A DNA stretch of 18,297 nt from an uncultured Alphaproteobacteria bacterium (GTDB lineage: Bacteria > Pseudomonadota > Alphaproteobacteria > RF32 > CAG-239). Positions 7,304 through 14,483 of the stretch are shown one piece after another (the first letter of the stretch is position 1; every line of letters starts with the position of its first letter). Made by a program: the position numbers and the translations under genes. Under the pieces are notes generated by a model. It was given only the letters and a program-made list of their open reading frames with translations. It had not been told where the DNA came from and made no database searches. The stretch covers positions 1 to 18,297 of the forward strand of contig CALXTG010000078.1 in NCBI GenBank assembly GCA_944391355.1. The letters are read 5' to 3'.

Positions 7304-7382
7304 TTTTATTAACCAATTTACTAACGATTCTTTGCTCAAGATGCCGATCGCGAGTCAAGCCAAAAGAATGCCGCGGAGAGGA

Positions 7383-8549
7383 TTATCCGGCCGAAGGAAG
7401 GGCTTTTGTATCTTCCTCTTCGGCGGTGGGGCTTATACTGAGCGGTTTCTCTCCCTCTCCGAGAGAAAAGTCTTCTATTTTTTGAATTCGGCTGCTGATT
7501 TTGCGCGAGGATGTGCGAATGCCGTCAATATCGTCATTGGCCTGTTTGAAATGGCGCCCCAGGCTTTCAATCCGGCTGTCAAGGCGGCTGATGTCTTCGA
7601 CCAGAACCCCGACTTCTTTTTGGATTATGCCGGCCTGTTCGCGCATACGGGCGTCTTTAAGGATGGCGCGAACCGTGTTTAAGGTTGCCATCAGGGTTGT
7701 CGGAGACACAATCCAGACTTTGGAGCGGTAAGAAGCTTCGACCACATCGGGAAAATTGGCGTGCAGCTCGGCATAAATTGCTTCGCTGGGCAGAAACATC
7801 AGCGCCGATTCCGCGGTTTCGCCGACAATAATATATTTTTCGTCAATATCTTTAATATGTTTCAGAACCGAAGCCTTAAAAAATCTCTCTGCCTCAAGTT
7901 TTTCCCGGTTGGATTCCGCCACCCGCAGAGCATGATAGCTTTCCAGCGGAAATTTGGAGTCAATGACAATTGTTCCCGGCGGATTAGGCAGGCATAAAAC
8001 ACAGTCGGCGCGCTTTTGATTACTGAGCACAACCTGAAACTGATAGGCCGAAGGCGGCAGAATAGAGGTTACCAGATCATTGAGTTGAATTTCGCCGAAA
8101 GCGCCGCGCGCCTGTTTGTTGGACAAGACTTCCTGCAGAGAAACAACCTGTTCGGACAGGCTGGAAATTTTTTGCTGGGCGACGTCAATTTTGGCCAGAC
8201 GTTCGCGCAAATCCTGCAGGGTTTCTGTGGTCTTGGCCGTTGTCTGCTGCAAACCTTCGCCGACGCTTTTGGTAACTTGCAGCAATTTCTCGTCCATAAT
8301 CTTCAAAACCGCCATTTTCTGTTCGTTAACGGCTTCGGCGATTTTCCCCTGTTGATTCAGATTGCTTTCGGATAGCTGCGACAGCCGGCCGGCTAATTCG
8401 GCCTGAGCGCGGAAAATATTGTCGGCGAACCCCTGAAGCTCTTTATTGCGCCGGCGGCCGAATATCAAAATAAGATTGACAATCAGCAGCAATCCGACCA
8501 GGGCGGACAAAACCGCCAGCAATAAGGGCGTTTCGGGCAGCCAGGTCAT
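7383..8549 (-). CDS. rmuC: RmuC-family DNA recombination protein
   Basis: The product has 388 residues from ATG 8549, with GGAG upstream in the sequence that also carries the accA stop. The N-terminal segment (about 8-30) is a single membrane anchor followed by RRR. A predicted coiled coil runs over about 40-145. The RmuC core then follows: GAFGEIQLNDLV (149-160), Y..QVVLSNQKRADCVLCLP, IVIDSKFPLESYHAL (194-208), ALMFLPSEAIYAEL, and VWIVSPTTLMATLNTVRAI. RmuC proteins limit certain inversions or rearrangements and carry a nuclease-like fold; IDSK and the surrounding acidic residues belong to that core. The tail after about 365 is short and low in complexity. It lies 3 bp after accA, so the two are almost certainly co-transcribed. 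Confidence 0.93.
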   Translation of the reverse strand: MTWLPETPLLLAVLSALVGLLLIVNLILIFGRRRNKELQGFADNIFRAQAELAGRLSQLSESNLNQQGKIAEAVNEQKMAVLKIMDEKLLQVTKSVGEGLQQTTAKTTETLQDLRERLAKIDVAQQKISSLSEQVVSLQEVLSNKQARGAFGEIQLNDLVTSILPPSAYQFQVVLSNQKRADCVLCLPNPPGTIVIDSKFPLESYHALRVAESNREKLEAERFFKASVLKHIKDIDEKYIIVGETAESALMFLPSEAIYAELHANFPDVVEASYRSKVWIVSPTTLMATLNTVRAILKDARMREQAGIIQKEVGVLVEDISRLDSRIESLGRHFKQANDDIDGIRTSSRKISSRIQKIEDFSLGEGEKPLSISPTAEEEDTKALPSAG

Positions 8550-8552
8550 TTT

Positions 8553-9530
8553 TTAGCTCCGGCTGCCGGGCAAGGCGCGGCCCATGGCCAGGAATTTTTC
8601 GCTGCGCTGTTTTTTCAGCTCTTCGCCGCTTAAAGGCAGTAAATCTTTCAAATTGCGCAGGATTGCATCGCCGACGCTTTCAATCATCTTATGCGGGTCA
8701 CGGTGCGCGCCGCCGACCGGTTCGGGAATTATCTCGTCAATAACGCCGAAAGATTTTAAGTCCTGAGCGGTCAGTTTCAAAGCTTCGGTCGCTTCTTTGA
8801 CTTTATCGGCCGAGCGCCACAAAATCGAAGCGCAGCCTTCCGGCGAAATAACCGAATAAATCGAATGTTCAAGCATCAGCACGCGGTTGGCAACGGCAAT
8901 CGCAATCGCGCCGCCGGAACCGCCCTCGCCGATAACGACCGAAACCATCGGCGCCCGGACATTAAGGCATTTTTCAATTGAAGAGGCAATCGCTTCGGCT
9001 TGGCCGCGGGCTTCGGCTTCGACGCCGGGATAAGCGCCGGCGGTATCGACAAAACTGATAACCGGCAGATTGAATTTGTCGGCCAGATCCATCAGGCGCT
9101 GGGCTTTGCGGTAGCCTTCGGGTTTGGCCATGCCGAAATTATATTTGACGCGGGATTCCAGATCATGTCCTTTTTCCTGCCCGAGCACAACCACCGAGAT
9201 ATTTTTAAACCGGCCGATGCCGCCGATCATCGCCTCATCATCGGCAAAAAGGCGGTCGCCGCATAAAGGCGTAAAATCTTCAACCAGCGCGTTGACATAA
9301 TCCAGACAATGCGGCCGATCCGGATGGCGCGCCACCTGAGACTTCTGCCAAGGGGAAAGATTGGAATAAGAACTGCGGATCTGACGTTCGAGTTTGTGTT
9401 GCAGACGGCCGACTTCTTTGACAATATCGACGTCTTCATCCTGGGCCAGAAGTTTCAAACTTTCGATTTTGGCTTCGATTTCAACGATATTTTTTTCAAA
9501 ATCTAAAACTAAAGTGCTGTTATTGCTCAT
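8553..9530 (-). CDS. accA: Acetyl-CoA carboxylase carboxyltransferase subunit alpha
   Basis: The product has 325 residues, the usual length for AccA, and starts at ATG 9530 behind a weak AAGAGA. With AccD it transfers the carboxyl group from biotin carrier protein to acetyl-CoA to make malonyl-CoA, the first step of fatty-acid synthesis, in the cytoplasm. The N-terminal LDFE..I.E.E.KI.SL helix and the crotonase-type core are clear: HPDRPHCLDYV, KGHD, NFGMAKPEGYRKA, VDTAGAYPGVEAEARGQAEA (161-180), the oxyanion-hole region GEGGSGGA (201-208) and SVISPEGCASILW. It is the first gene of a two-gene unit with rmuC. accD is not in the window, which is common. I did not find a convincing promoter in the 198 bp upstream. 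Confidence 0.97.
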   Translation of the reverse strand: MSNNSTLVLDFEKNIVEIEAKIESLKLLAQDEDVDIVKEVGRLQHKLERQIRSSYSNLSPWQKSQVARHPDRPHCLDYVNALVEDFTPLCGDRLFADDEAMIGGIGRFKNISVVVLGQEKGHDLESRVKYNFGMAKPEGYRKAQRLMDLADKFNLPVISFVDTAGAYPGVEAEARGQAEAIASSIEKCLNVRAPMVSVVIGEGGSGGAIAIAVANRVLMLEHSIYSVISPEGCASILWRSADKVKEATEALKLTAQDLKSFGVIDEIIPEPVGGAHRDPHKMIESVGDAILRNLKDLLPLSGEELKKQRSEKFLAMGRALPGSRS

Positions 9531-9576
9531 CTTATTCTCTTATGTAATTAATCCTTGGCCTAAGCAGTAACACATT

Positions 9577-9610
9577 TTTTAAAAAATTTCGACTCTTATT
9601 TTAAAAAATT
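9577..9610. repeat. Pair of 12-bp AT-rich direct repeats in the accA upstream region
   Basis: TTTTAAAAAATT occurs at 9577-9588 and again at 9599-9610, 22 bp from start to start (two helix turns). The first copy lies within the 14-bp palindrome ATTTTTTAAAAAAT. The position, 47 bp upstream of the accA ATG in a divergent region, would suit an activator or repressor site or an UP-type element, but A/T-rich sequence can repeat by chance. Confidence 0.35.
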
Positions 9611-9666
9611 GTGCATGAAAAACCGCTCGTGAGCCGAACTCGCTGCCTAAAACTGCAAAATTTTGA

Positions 9667-9695
9667 TTGAATTCACCGCCGGATAGACATAGTAT
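9667..9695 (+). promoter_or_regulatory. Candidate promoter of the 9729-13883 gene cluster
   Basis: TTGAAT (9667-9672) and TAGTAT (9690-9695) are spaced by 17 bp, 4 of 6 matches each. Start would be near 9702, about 27 nt before the ATG at 9729, leaving room for the strong GGGGAGGGG ribosome binding site. Confidence 0.4.
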
Positions 9696-9728
9696 ACGGC
9701 AATAGAGGTCTTTTCCCGGGGAGGGGTC

Positions 9729-11027
9729 ATGATAGTGGCGTTCGCATTTTTTTCGTTGGTTTTTACTACCGCCGTCTGGCTGATTTATGCCGGGGTCTAT
9801 GTCTTTGATGCCGTGCGCCGGACTGTCGGAACCCCCGAACTGGCCGATATTGCCGTTTATGCCGCTTTTGTTCTGCTGCCGGTGCTGGCGGTGTGGGTTG
9901 TTTTCGGACTGATTAATCAATATCTGGTCAGCCGCAATTTCAACGGCAATTTATACCTGTTGTTTAAGCAGATGAAAAAAAATCAGGATTATACCGACCT
10001 GGTCTCCCGGATTCTTTTGGAAACCGAACAGCAGATTAAAGACGGCTTTATTCTCAACCGTTTTGATCTTTTGGTACAAGATATGAACGAACTCTTGGCC
10101 GAAATCATCTATCGCAGCAGCATTGCTTCTCCCGAGCAGATCGAACGCCTGTGGGGAAGAGTGCAAAACGGCGGAAAATGGGCATTTGCCAAAGTTCTGA
10201 TTGAAGTGAATCAGAATCAGCCGAATTTTAAGCTGCGGGTTTTTGACCGCGCCCGTAAAGATAATGTTCTGGCCGGCAGCATTCTTGAATTTGCCGCAAG
10301 GTATCAGGGGCTGCTCGGAATTTTGGAAAAACACGATAAAGAGCGTATGTTTATCAATATTATCGAAACCGGCGTTTTCGGCAAAGTCTTTTCGATTATG
10401 GCGCCGCTGGCCGACGAGATTAAACGCAGCCGCGAAATAAGCTCCTCTTTCAGCGAGCGGGCTGACGCTTATATCGACGACGATGTCGAAAGCGGGTATG
10501 CGGTTGCGCCCGAACCGCGCTATCAGCCCGAGCCTGCCGCGGTCAAAAGCAGTGCGCGCCCGGCAAAACCGTCTTTTGTTTCAAAAATAAATGTTTTTAA
10601 GAAAAAACCGGCGCCGGCGGTCAAAGCCGAACCGGTTGTCGGTCTCGGCGGCGGCGAAGAAGAACGCGACCCGTTCTCTATTGCGCTGGAAAGAAGTTTC
10701 GGTACGCCGGCAGAAGATGACGGCCCGCATTTTGAAATTGCGCAACCGGAACCGGAAGAAGAAACTCCTGCCGCAGTTTCCGAAGCAGCCGTTTCGGAAA
10801 ATATCCCGCCGGTTGCCGCCGAAGCGGAGGAAGACGAAATTCTGACCGATACGCAGAAAAAGCTTAATGACCTGAAAAAAGAATGGGCTGATATGAAAAA
10901 ACCGGCCGCGGTCGTTACGGCAATTGCCGTCGGCGACGATCTTGCCGCGGCGGAAAAAACCGAAGAAACCGAAGCGCTGGCTTATCCCTTCGGCGGATGG
11001 ACAGATGAAGAAAATTATAACCGTTAG
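9729..11027 (+). CDS. Membrane-anchored protein of unknown function with a disordered acidic tail
   Basis: The product has 432 residues and starts at ATG 9729 just after GGGGAGGGG. I do not recognise the family. Two membrane segments are visible (about 3-25 and 41-63), so the rest is probably cytoplasmic. Residues about 70-232 form an ordered, mostly helical domain with motifs that look conserved (MKKNQDYTDL, DMNELLAEIIYRSSIASPEQ, LAGSILEFAARYQGLLGILEKHDKER, cited in part). Residues 233-432 are rich in Pro, Ala and Glu and probably disordered, apart from a short helix TQKKLNDLKKEWADMKKP. The gene overlaps yejA by 23 bp, which makes co-translation likely and hints at a link to peptide uptake or the envelope. 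That link is inference from position only. Confidence 0.8.
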   Translation: MIVAFAFFSLVFTTAVWLIYAGVYVFDAVRRTVGTPELADIAVYAAFVLLPVLAVWVVFGLINQYLVSRNFNGNLYLLFKQMKKNQDYTDLVSRILLETEQQIKDGFILNRFDLLVQDMNELLAEIIYRSSIASPEQIERLWGRVQNGGKWAFAKVLIEVNQNQPNFKLRVFDRARKDNVLAGSILEFAARYQGLLGILEKHDKERMFINIIETGVFGKVFSIMAPLADEIKRSREISSSFSERADAYIDDDVESGYAVAPEPRYQPEPAAVKSSARPAKPSFVSKINVFKKKPAPAVKAEPVVGLGGGEEERDPFSIALERSFGTPAEDDGPHFEIAQPEPEEETPAAVSEAAVSENIPPVAAEAEEDEILTDTQKKLNDLKKEWADMKKPAAVVTAIAVGDDLAAAEKTEETEALAYPFGGWTDEENYNR

Positions 11028-12810
11028 TCTGGTTCTGCTGCTGTTACTGCTTCCGGGAAAAGCGGCGGCGAAAGCTTTGCCGTATCTGGCATTATACGGA
11101 AGCCCCAAATACGGCGATAATTTTGCGCATTTTGCCTATGCTTCGCCCCGCGCCGAAAAAGGCGGGCGGCTGGTTATGCCGGTTTACGGAAATTTTGATA
11201 ATTTTAATCCTTATATTTTTAAGGGGATAGCTTCGGGAGAAGCCGCCGGCCTCAGTACGGATACGCTCGGCATTGTTCCTGTTGACGACACCACAACCGT
11301 CTACCCGCTGATTGCCAAAGCTTTTGAACTGCCCGAAGATAAAAGTTACGCCGGGTTTATTTTGGACGAGAGAGCCCGGTTTCACGACGGTTCGCCGATA
11401 ACCGCCGATGATGTCATTTTCAGTTTCAAAGCTCTGACCGAAAACGGTTCGCCGCTTTATAAGGTTTATTACGGCGATGTCGAAAGCGCGGAAAAACTCG
11501 GCCCGCATCATGTGCGTTTTCATTTCAAAAAAGGCCGCAATAATAAAGAGCTGCCGCTGATTTTGGCGCAGCTGCCGGTGTTTTCCGCCGCTTACTGGGC
11601 GGATAAAGATTTTTCAAAGCCCGAACTTAAACCCCAGCTTGGCAACGGCCCCTATAAAATCGGCAAATTTTCGCCGAATAAGTATATTGTTTTGAACCGG
11701 GTCAAAGATTATTGGGCGGCCGATCTTCCGAGCCGGAAAGGCTTTTTTAATTTTGATGAAATCAGGCTTGATTATTATCAGGATACGACCATTACCCTGC
11801 AGGCGCTGTTTGCCGGAAACGTTGACCTGCGCGAGGAATATATCGCCAAAATCTGGAAAACCGGCTATGACAATGATCTGGTGAAAAAGGGCGTTATTAT
11901 CAAAGAGGAATTTCCGCACCGCCAGACCGCCACTTTGCAGAATTTCGGCTTTAACCTGCGGCGGCCGCAGTTTGCCGACAAACGTGTCCGCCGGGCAATC
12001 GGGCTGGCTTTTAATTTTGAATGGGCCAACGAAAGGCTTTTTTATAATCAATACGAAAGGCTGTTCAGCTACTACAGCAACAGCGGCATGGAAGCAACCG
12101 GGCTGCCGCGGGGAAAAGAACTGCAGATTTTAAATAAATACCGTAAGGAACTGCCGGAAAGCGTTTTTACGACGGCGCCGCAGAATCCGGTACACGGCGA
12201 TTATCTGTCCACGCGCGAACATTTGCGCCGCGCGGTCGGGTTTCTGCGCGAGGCCGGATATGATTTTGTCGACGGCAAAATGACCAATCTTAAAACCGGG
12301 CAGCCGCTGGAGTTTGAAATTCTCAGCAATTCAGCCAACGGATCGGCTTTTACCCGGGTCATGCTGCCTTTTATCAATAATCTGAAAAAAATCGGCATCA
12401 AGGCGGTATTCCGCAATGTTGAGGTCAGCGTCTTCAAGAACCGGCTTGATAATTTTGATTTTGATATGGCGATTTTATCCTTTCCGATGAGTCAGATGCC
12501 GGGCAACGAGCAAAAGGAAATGTGGGGCAGCGCCGCCGCCGATATCCGCGGCAGCTTTAATCTGCTCGGCGTGAAAAATCCGGTGGTGGACAAGCTGATT
12601 GACGAAATGGTCGCCGCCGATGACAAAGAAGACTATATTGCCCATATTAAAGCCCTCGACCGGGTGCTGCTCGACGGCTATTATATGATTCCGCAATGGT
12701 ATGCGCCGCGCCAGCGCGCCGCTTACCGCGACAAATTCGTGCATCCGGAGACAGACCTTCCGGTCGGTTTTCAGCCCTTCACCTGGTGGATAAAAAAGGA
12801 TGAGTTATGA
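11005..12810 (+). CDS. yejA: Periplasmic solute-binding protein of a YejABEF-type peptide ABC transporter
   Basis: The product has 601 residues. The start is ATG 11005, because MKKIITVSLVLLLLLLPGKA is a clean signal peptide with likely cleavage near AAAKA (residue 25). The frame is open back to 10924, but those 27 residues are basic and lie over the upstream gene. The mature protein is a family-5 (SBP_bac_5, peptide/nickel) binding protein: ALYGSPKYGDNFAHF and ASPRAEKGGRL at the N-terminus are typical of YejA, followed by ARFHDGSPITADDVIFSF, GNGPYKI and RRAIGLAFNFEW. YejA-type proteins deliver oligopeptides to a YejB/E/F membrane complex. The gene overlaps its upstream neighbour by 23 bp and yejB by 4 bp. 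The ribosome binding site is weak (GGATGGAC), consistent with coupling to the upstream gene. Confidence 0.92.
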   Translation: MKKIITVSLVLLLLLLPGKAAAKALPYLALYGSPKYGDNFAHFAYASPRAEKGGRLVMPVYGNFDNFNPYIFKGIASGEAAGLSTDTLGIVPVDDTTTVYPLIAKAFELPEDKSYAGFILDERARFHDGSPITADDVIFSFKALTENGSPLYKVYYGDVESAEKLGPHHVRFHFKKGRNNKELPLILAQLPVFSAAYWADKDFSKPELKPQLGNGPYKIGKFSPNKYIVLNRVKDYWAADLPSRKGFFNFDEIRLDYYQDTTITLQALFAGNVDLREEYIAKIWKTGYDNDLVKKGVIIKEEFPHRQTATLQNFGFNLRRPQFADKRVRRAIGLAFNFEWANERLFYNQYERLFSYYSNSGMEATGLPRGKELQILNKYRKELPESVFTTAPQNPVHGDYLSTREHLRRAVGFLREAGYDFVDGKMTNLKTGQPLEFEILSNSANGSAFTRVMLPFINNLKKIGIKAVFRNVEVSVFKNRLDNFDFDMAILSFPMSQMPGNEQKEMWGSAAADIRGSFNLLGVKNPVVDKLIDEMVAADDKEDYIAHIKALDRVLLDGYYMIPQWYAPRQRAAYRDKFVHPETDLPVGFQPFTWWIKKDEL

Positions 12811-13883
12811 GAAACTATATTTTTAAACGAATCCTGCTGATTCCGCTGACCCTGCTCGGTATTTTGTTTATTAATTTTCTGATTATCCAGCTGGCGCCGG
12901 GCGGACCGGTTGAACATACGCTGGCGCAGTACCGCGGCATGAATGTCGACGGCAAAGCGCAGTTCTCTTCGGCGGCGCAAATGCATATGGAAAGTTCGGC
13001 GACAAAATACCAGGGGTCGCAGGGCGTGCCGGAAGAACTGATTAAAGAGCTGGAAAAACAATTTGGCTTTGACAAGCCGGCGCATGTCCGTTTTTGGAAA
13101 ATGCTTAAAGATTATGCGGTTTTTGATTTCGGAAAAAGTTTCTATCAGGACAAAACAGTCAGACAGCTGATTGTCGAAAGAATGCCGGTTTCGGTTTCGC
13201 TCGGCTTATGGTCGACGCTGATTATTTATCTGATTGCCGTTCCGCTCGGTATCCGCAAGGCGGTCAGAGACGGCGAAGCTTTTGATATCTGGACTTCCTT
13301 TGCCGTGATTATCGGTTCGGCGATCCCGGTTTTTCTGTTTGCGGTGTTTCTGATTGTCTTTTTCGCCGGCGGCACTTATCTGCAATGGTTTCCGCTGCGG
13401 GGGCTGACTTCCGATAACTGGGAACAGCTGAGTCTGGCCGGTAAAGTCATTGATTATTTTCACCATATTACCCTGCCGGTTTTGGCAATGGTAATCGGCG
13501 GATTTGCCAGCCTAACCATGCTGACCAAAAATTCTTTTCTTGACGAAATCAATAAGCCCTACGTCTTGACGGCGCGTTCCAAAGGCTTAAGCGAACATCA
13601 GGTTCTTTACGGGCACGTTTTCCGCAATGCGATGCTGATTGTGATTGCCGGTTTCCCGTCGCTTTTGATAAAAATGCTGTTTACCGGATCATTGCTGATT
13701 GAGGTTATTTTCTCGCTAAACGGCTTGGGGCTGCTCGGATATGAGGCGATTATGACCCGCGATTATCCGGTTATTTTCGGCACACTTTATATTTTTGCGC
13801 TTTTGGGGCTGCTGCTTAAGCTTATCAGCGATATTACCTATTCGCTGGTTGACCCGCGCATTAATTTTGAAAAAAATGACTAA
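12807..13883 (+). CDS. yejB: YejB-like peptide ABC transporter permease
   Basis: The product has 358 residues and starts at the ATG of an ATGA overlap with the yejA stop, with AAGGA upstream. It shows the dipeptide-permease layout: an N-terminal membrane segment (about 8-29) ending in LAPGGPVE, the roughly 50-residue periplasmic stretch usual for YejB (QLAPGG to LIKELEKQFGFD), then the membrane core with the EAA cytoplasmic loop at about 251-277 (PYVLTARSKGLSEHQVLYGH), and SLVDPRINFE at the C-terminus. YejB pairs with YejE to form the membrane channel, with YejF as ATPase. Neither yejE nor yejF follows; instead a convergent gene ends 3 bp away, so the complex needs parts encoded elsewhere or is not functional. 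Confidence 0.93.
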   Translation: MRNYIFKRILLIPLTLLGILFINFLIIQLAPGGPVEHTLAQYRGMNVDGKAQFSSAAQMHMESSATKYQGSQGVPEELIKELEKQFGFDKPAHVRFWKMLKDYAVFDFGKSFYQDKTVRQLIVERMPVSVSLGLWSTLIIYLIAVPLGIRKAVRDGEAFDIWTSFAVIIGSAIPVFLFAVFLIVFFAGGTYLQWFPLRGLTSDNWEQLSLAGKVIDYFHHITLPVLAMVIGGFASLTMLTKNSFLDEINKPYVLTARSKGLSEHQVLYGHVFRNAMLIVIAGFPSLLIKMLFTGSLLIEVIFSLNGLGLLGYEAIMTRDYPVIFGTLYIFALLGLLLKLISDITYSLVDPRINFEKND

Positions 13884-13886
13884 ATC

Positions 13887-14147
13887 TTAGTGCAAAACGC
13901 TGCCGGAGGGTTCGGCAAAATCAAAATAGCGGCAGGCATCGGCCAGAAGGCGGAAAATCTCCGGTGTGACGGGAATGCTGCCGTTGTCTATGCCGCGAAT
14001 GATTTCCACGTCCAGGCCGGCGCGCTGCGCCAGAGTTTCATCGTCAAACTTCCCCAGCCGGCGGATTTCGGCCAGCTTGCGGCGGGCCTGATCCTGCAGC
14101 AAAGCCGTAAAAATCGTGTCGCGTATGTTTTCTTCAGTTTCCGTCAT
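13887..14147 (-). CDS. Small XRE-like helix-turn-helix protein
   Basis: The product has 86 residues from ATG 14147, with GGAGG 9 nt upstream; the TTG at 14153 that opens the frame has no such site. Residues about 28-75 resemble an XRE-type DNA-binding domain: LAEIRRLGKFDDETLAQRAG, then VEIIRGIDNGSIPVTPEIFRLL, where LAQRAG and I.NG fit the two-helix and following-loop pattern. No toxin or other partner is adjacent on this strand. It is convergent with yejB, with only 3 bp between stop codons. Both the ribosome binding site and the start codon lie inside the most gene-proximal unit of a degenerate tandem repeat. It may regulate itself or be a remnant antitoxin-like gene; the function is not known. 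Confidence 0.65.
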   Translation of the reverse strand: MTETEENIRDTIFTALLQDQARRKLAEIRRLGKFDDETLAQRAGLDVEIIRGIDNGSIPVTPEIFRLLADACRYFDFAEPSGSVLH

Positions 14148-14224
14148 CTTCAAAATCCTCCCCCCTCCGTCATCGGCAGAAATCTCCCCTCTCTGTCATC
14201 TTCGAAATCCACCCTACCGTCATC
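14143..14224 (-). repeat. Degenerate tandem repeat of about 26 bp, four units
   Basis: On the - strand, units of the form GGATTTCGAAGATGACGGA recur. The GATGAC core (GTCATC on the + strand) lies at 14143-14148, 14169-14174, 14195-14200 and 14219-14224, spaced 26, 26 and 24 bp. A further copy of GTCATCTTC is at 14325. The unit nearest the HTH gene supplies its GGAGG and ATG. The farthest full unit forms one end of the 94-bp palindromic element, so the array probably grew from that element's end. Confidence 0.7.
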
Positions 14225-14312
14225 TTCGAAATCTTTGATTTCGGAGATCTCGAGAAATTTAAGGATTGATCTCGTTTCACGCGCTGGATCCCCGCGCAAG
14301 CGCGAGGATGAC
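14219..14312. repeat. 94-bp palindromic intergenic element bounded by GTCATC/GATGAC
   Basis: The element runs from GTCATC (14219-14224) to its inverse GATGAC (14307-14312). Inside are a 12-bp hairpin, ATCTTCGAAATC with GATTTCGGAGAT (14222-14233 with 14237-14248, loop TTT, one G-T pair), a CGAGA/TCTCG pair (about 14251-14273), and a terminal palindrome TGGAT-CCCCGCG-CAAG-CGCGAGG-ATGAC (14285-14312). It has no coding content that I trust; the frames across it are by-products. It resembles dispersed small palindromic repeats of alphaproteobacterial genomes. Confidence 0.65.
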
Positions 14313-14483
14313 ACGTTATTTGTCGTCATCTTCACCCTCATCAGGATTTTATTCTTTTTTATTTTAAATTGCAAGCCGAACCGAAAATCCCGATAAGAGG
14401 CTGATATAAAATTAACTTTTATTAAATAAAGATTATGTTACAATCAGCGGCAAAAGTTCCCGGTTAAAGAGGAAGGACGATTT
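14313..14483 (+). promoter_or_regulatory. Upstream region of the AMP phosphorylase-like gene, with extended -10 promoter
   Basis: TACAAT (14439-14444) is preceded by TG one base upstream, giving an extended -10 element; the -35 at 17-bp spacing (CTTTTA) is weak, as is usual with extended -10 promoters. Start would be near 14451. A second candidate is TTGCAA (14369-14374) with GATAAG (14392-14397), spacing 17. GAGGAAGGA just before the ATG is a good ribosome binding site. Nothing else is apparent in this stretch apart from an isolated GTCATCTTC at 14325. Confidence 0.45.

Noticed and set aside
10924..11004. 27-residue extension of YejA
   Set aside because: It is basic and overlaps the upstream gene; the signal peptide begins at the ATG at 11005.
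14143..14330. CRISPR array
   Set aside because: The GTCATC spacing is about 26 bp with no unique spacers of regular length, the units are degenerate, and no cas genes are nearby.
14150..14374. Open frame of 74 codons on the - strand across the repeats
   Set aside because: It consists of repeat sequence read through in one frame (recurrent FEDD and SSSRLRGDPA-type residues) and has no domain or good start signal.
13890..14396. 168-codon open frame on the + strand over the HTH gene
   Set aside because: It is antisense to the HTH gene and then runs through repeats; there is no ribosome binding site and no recognisable family.
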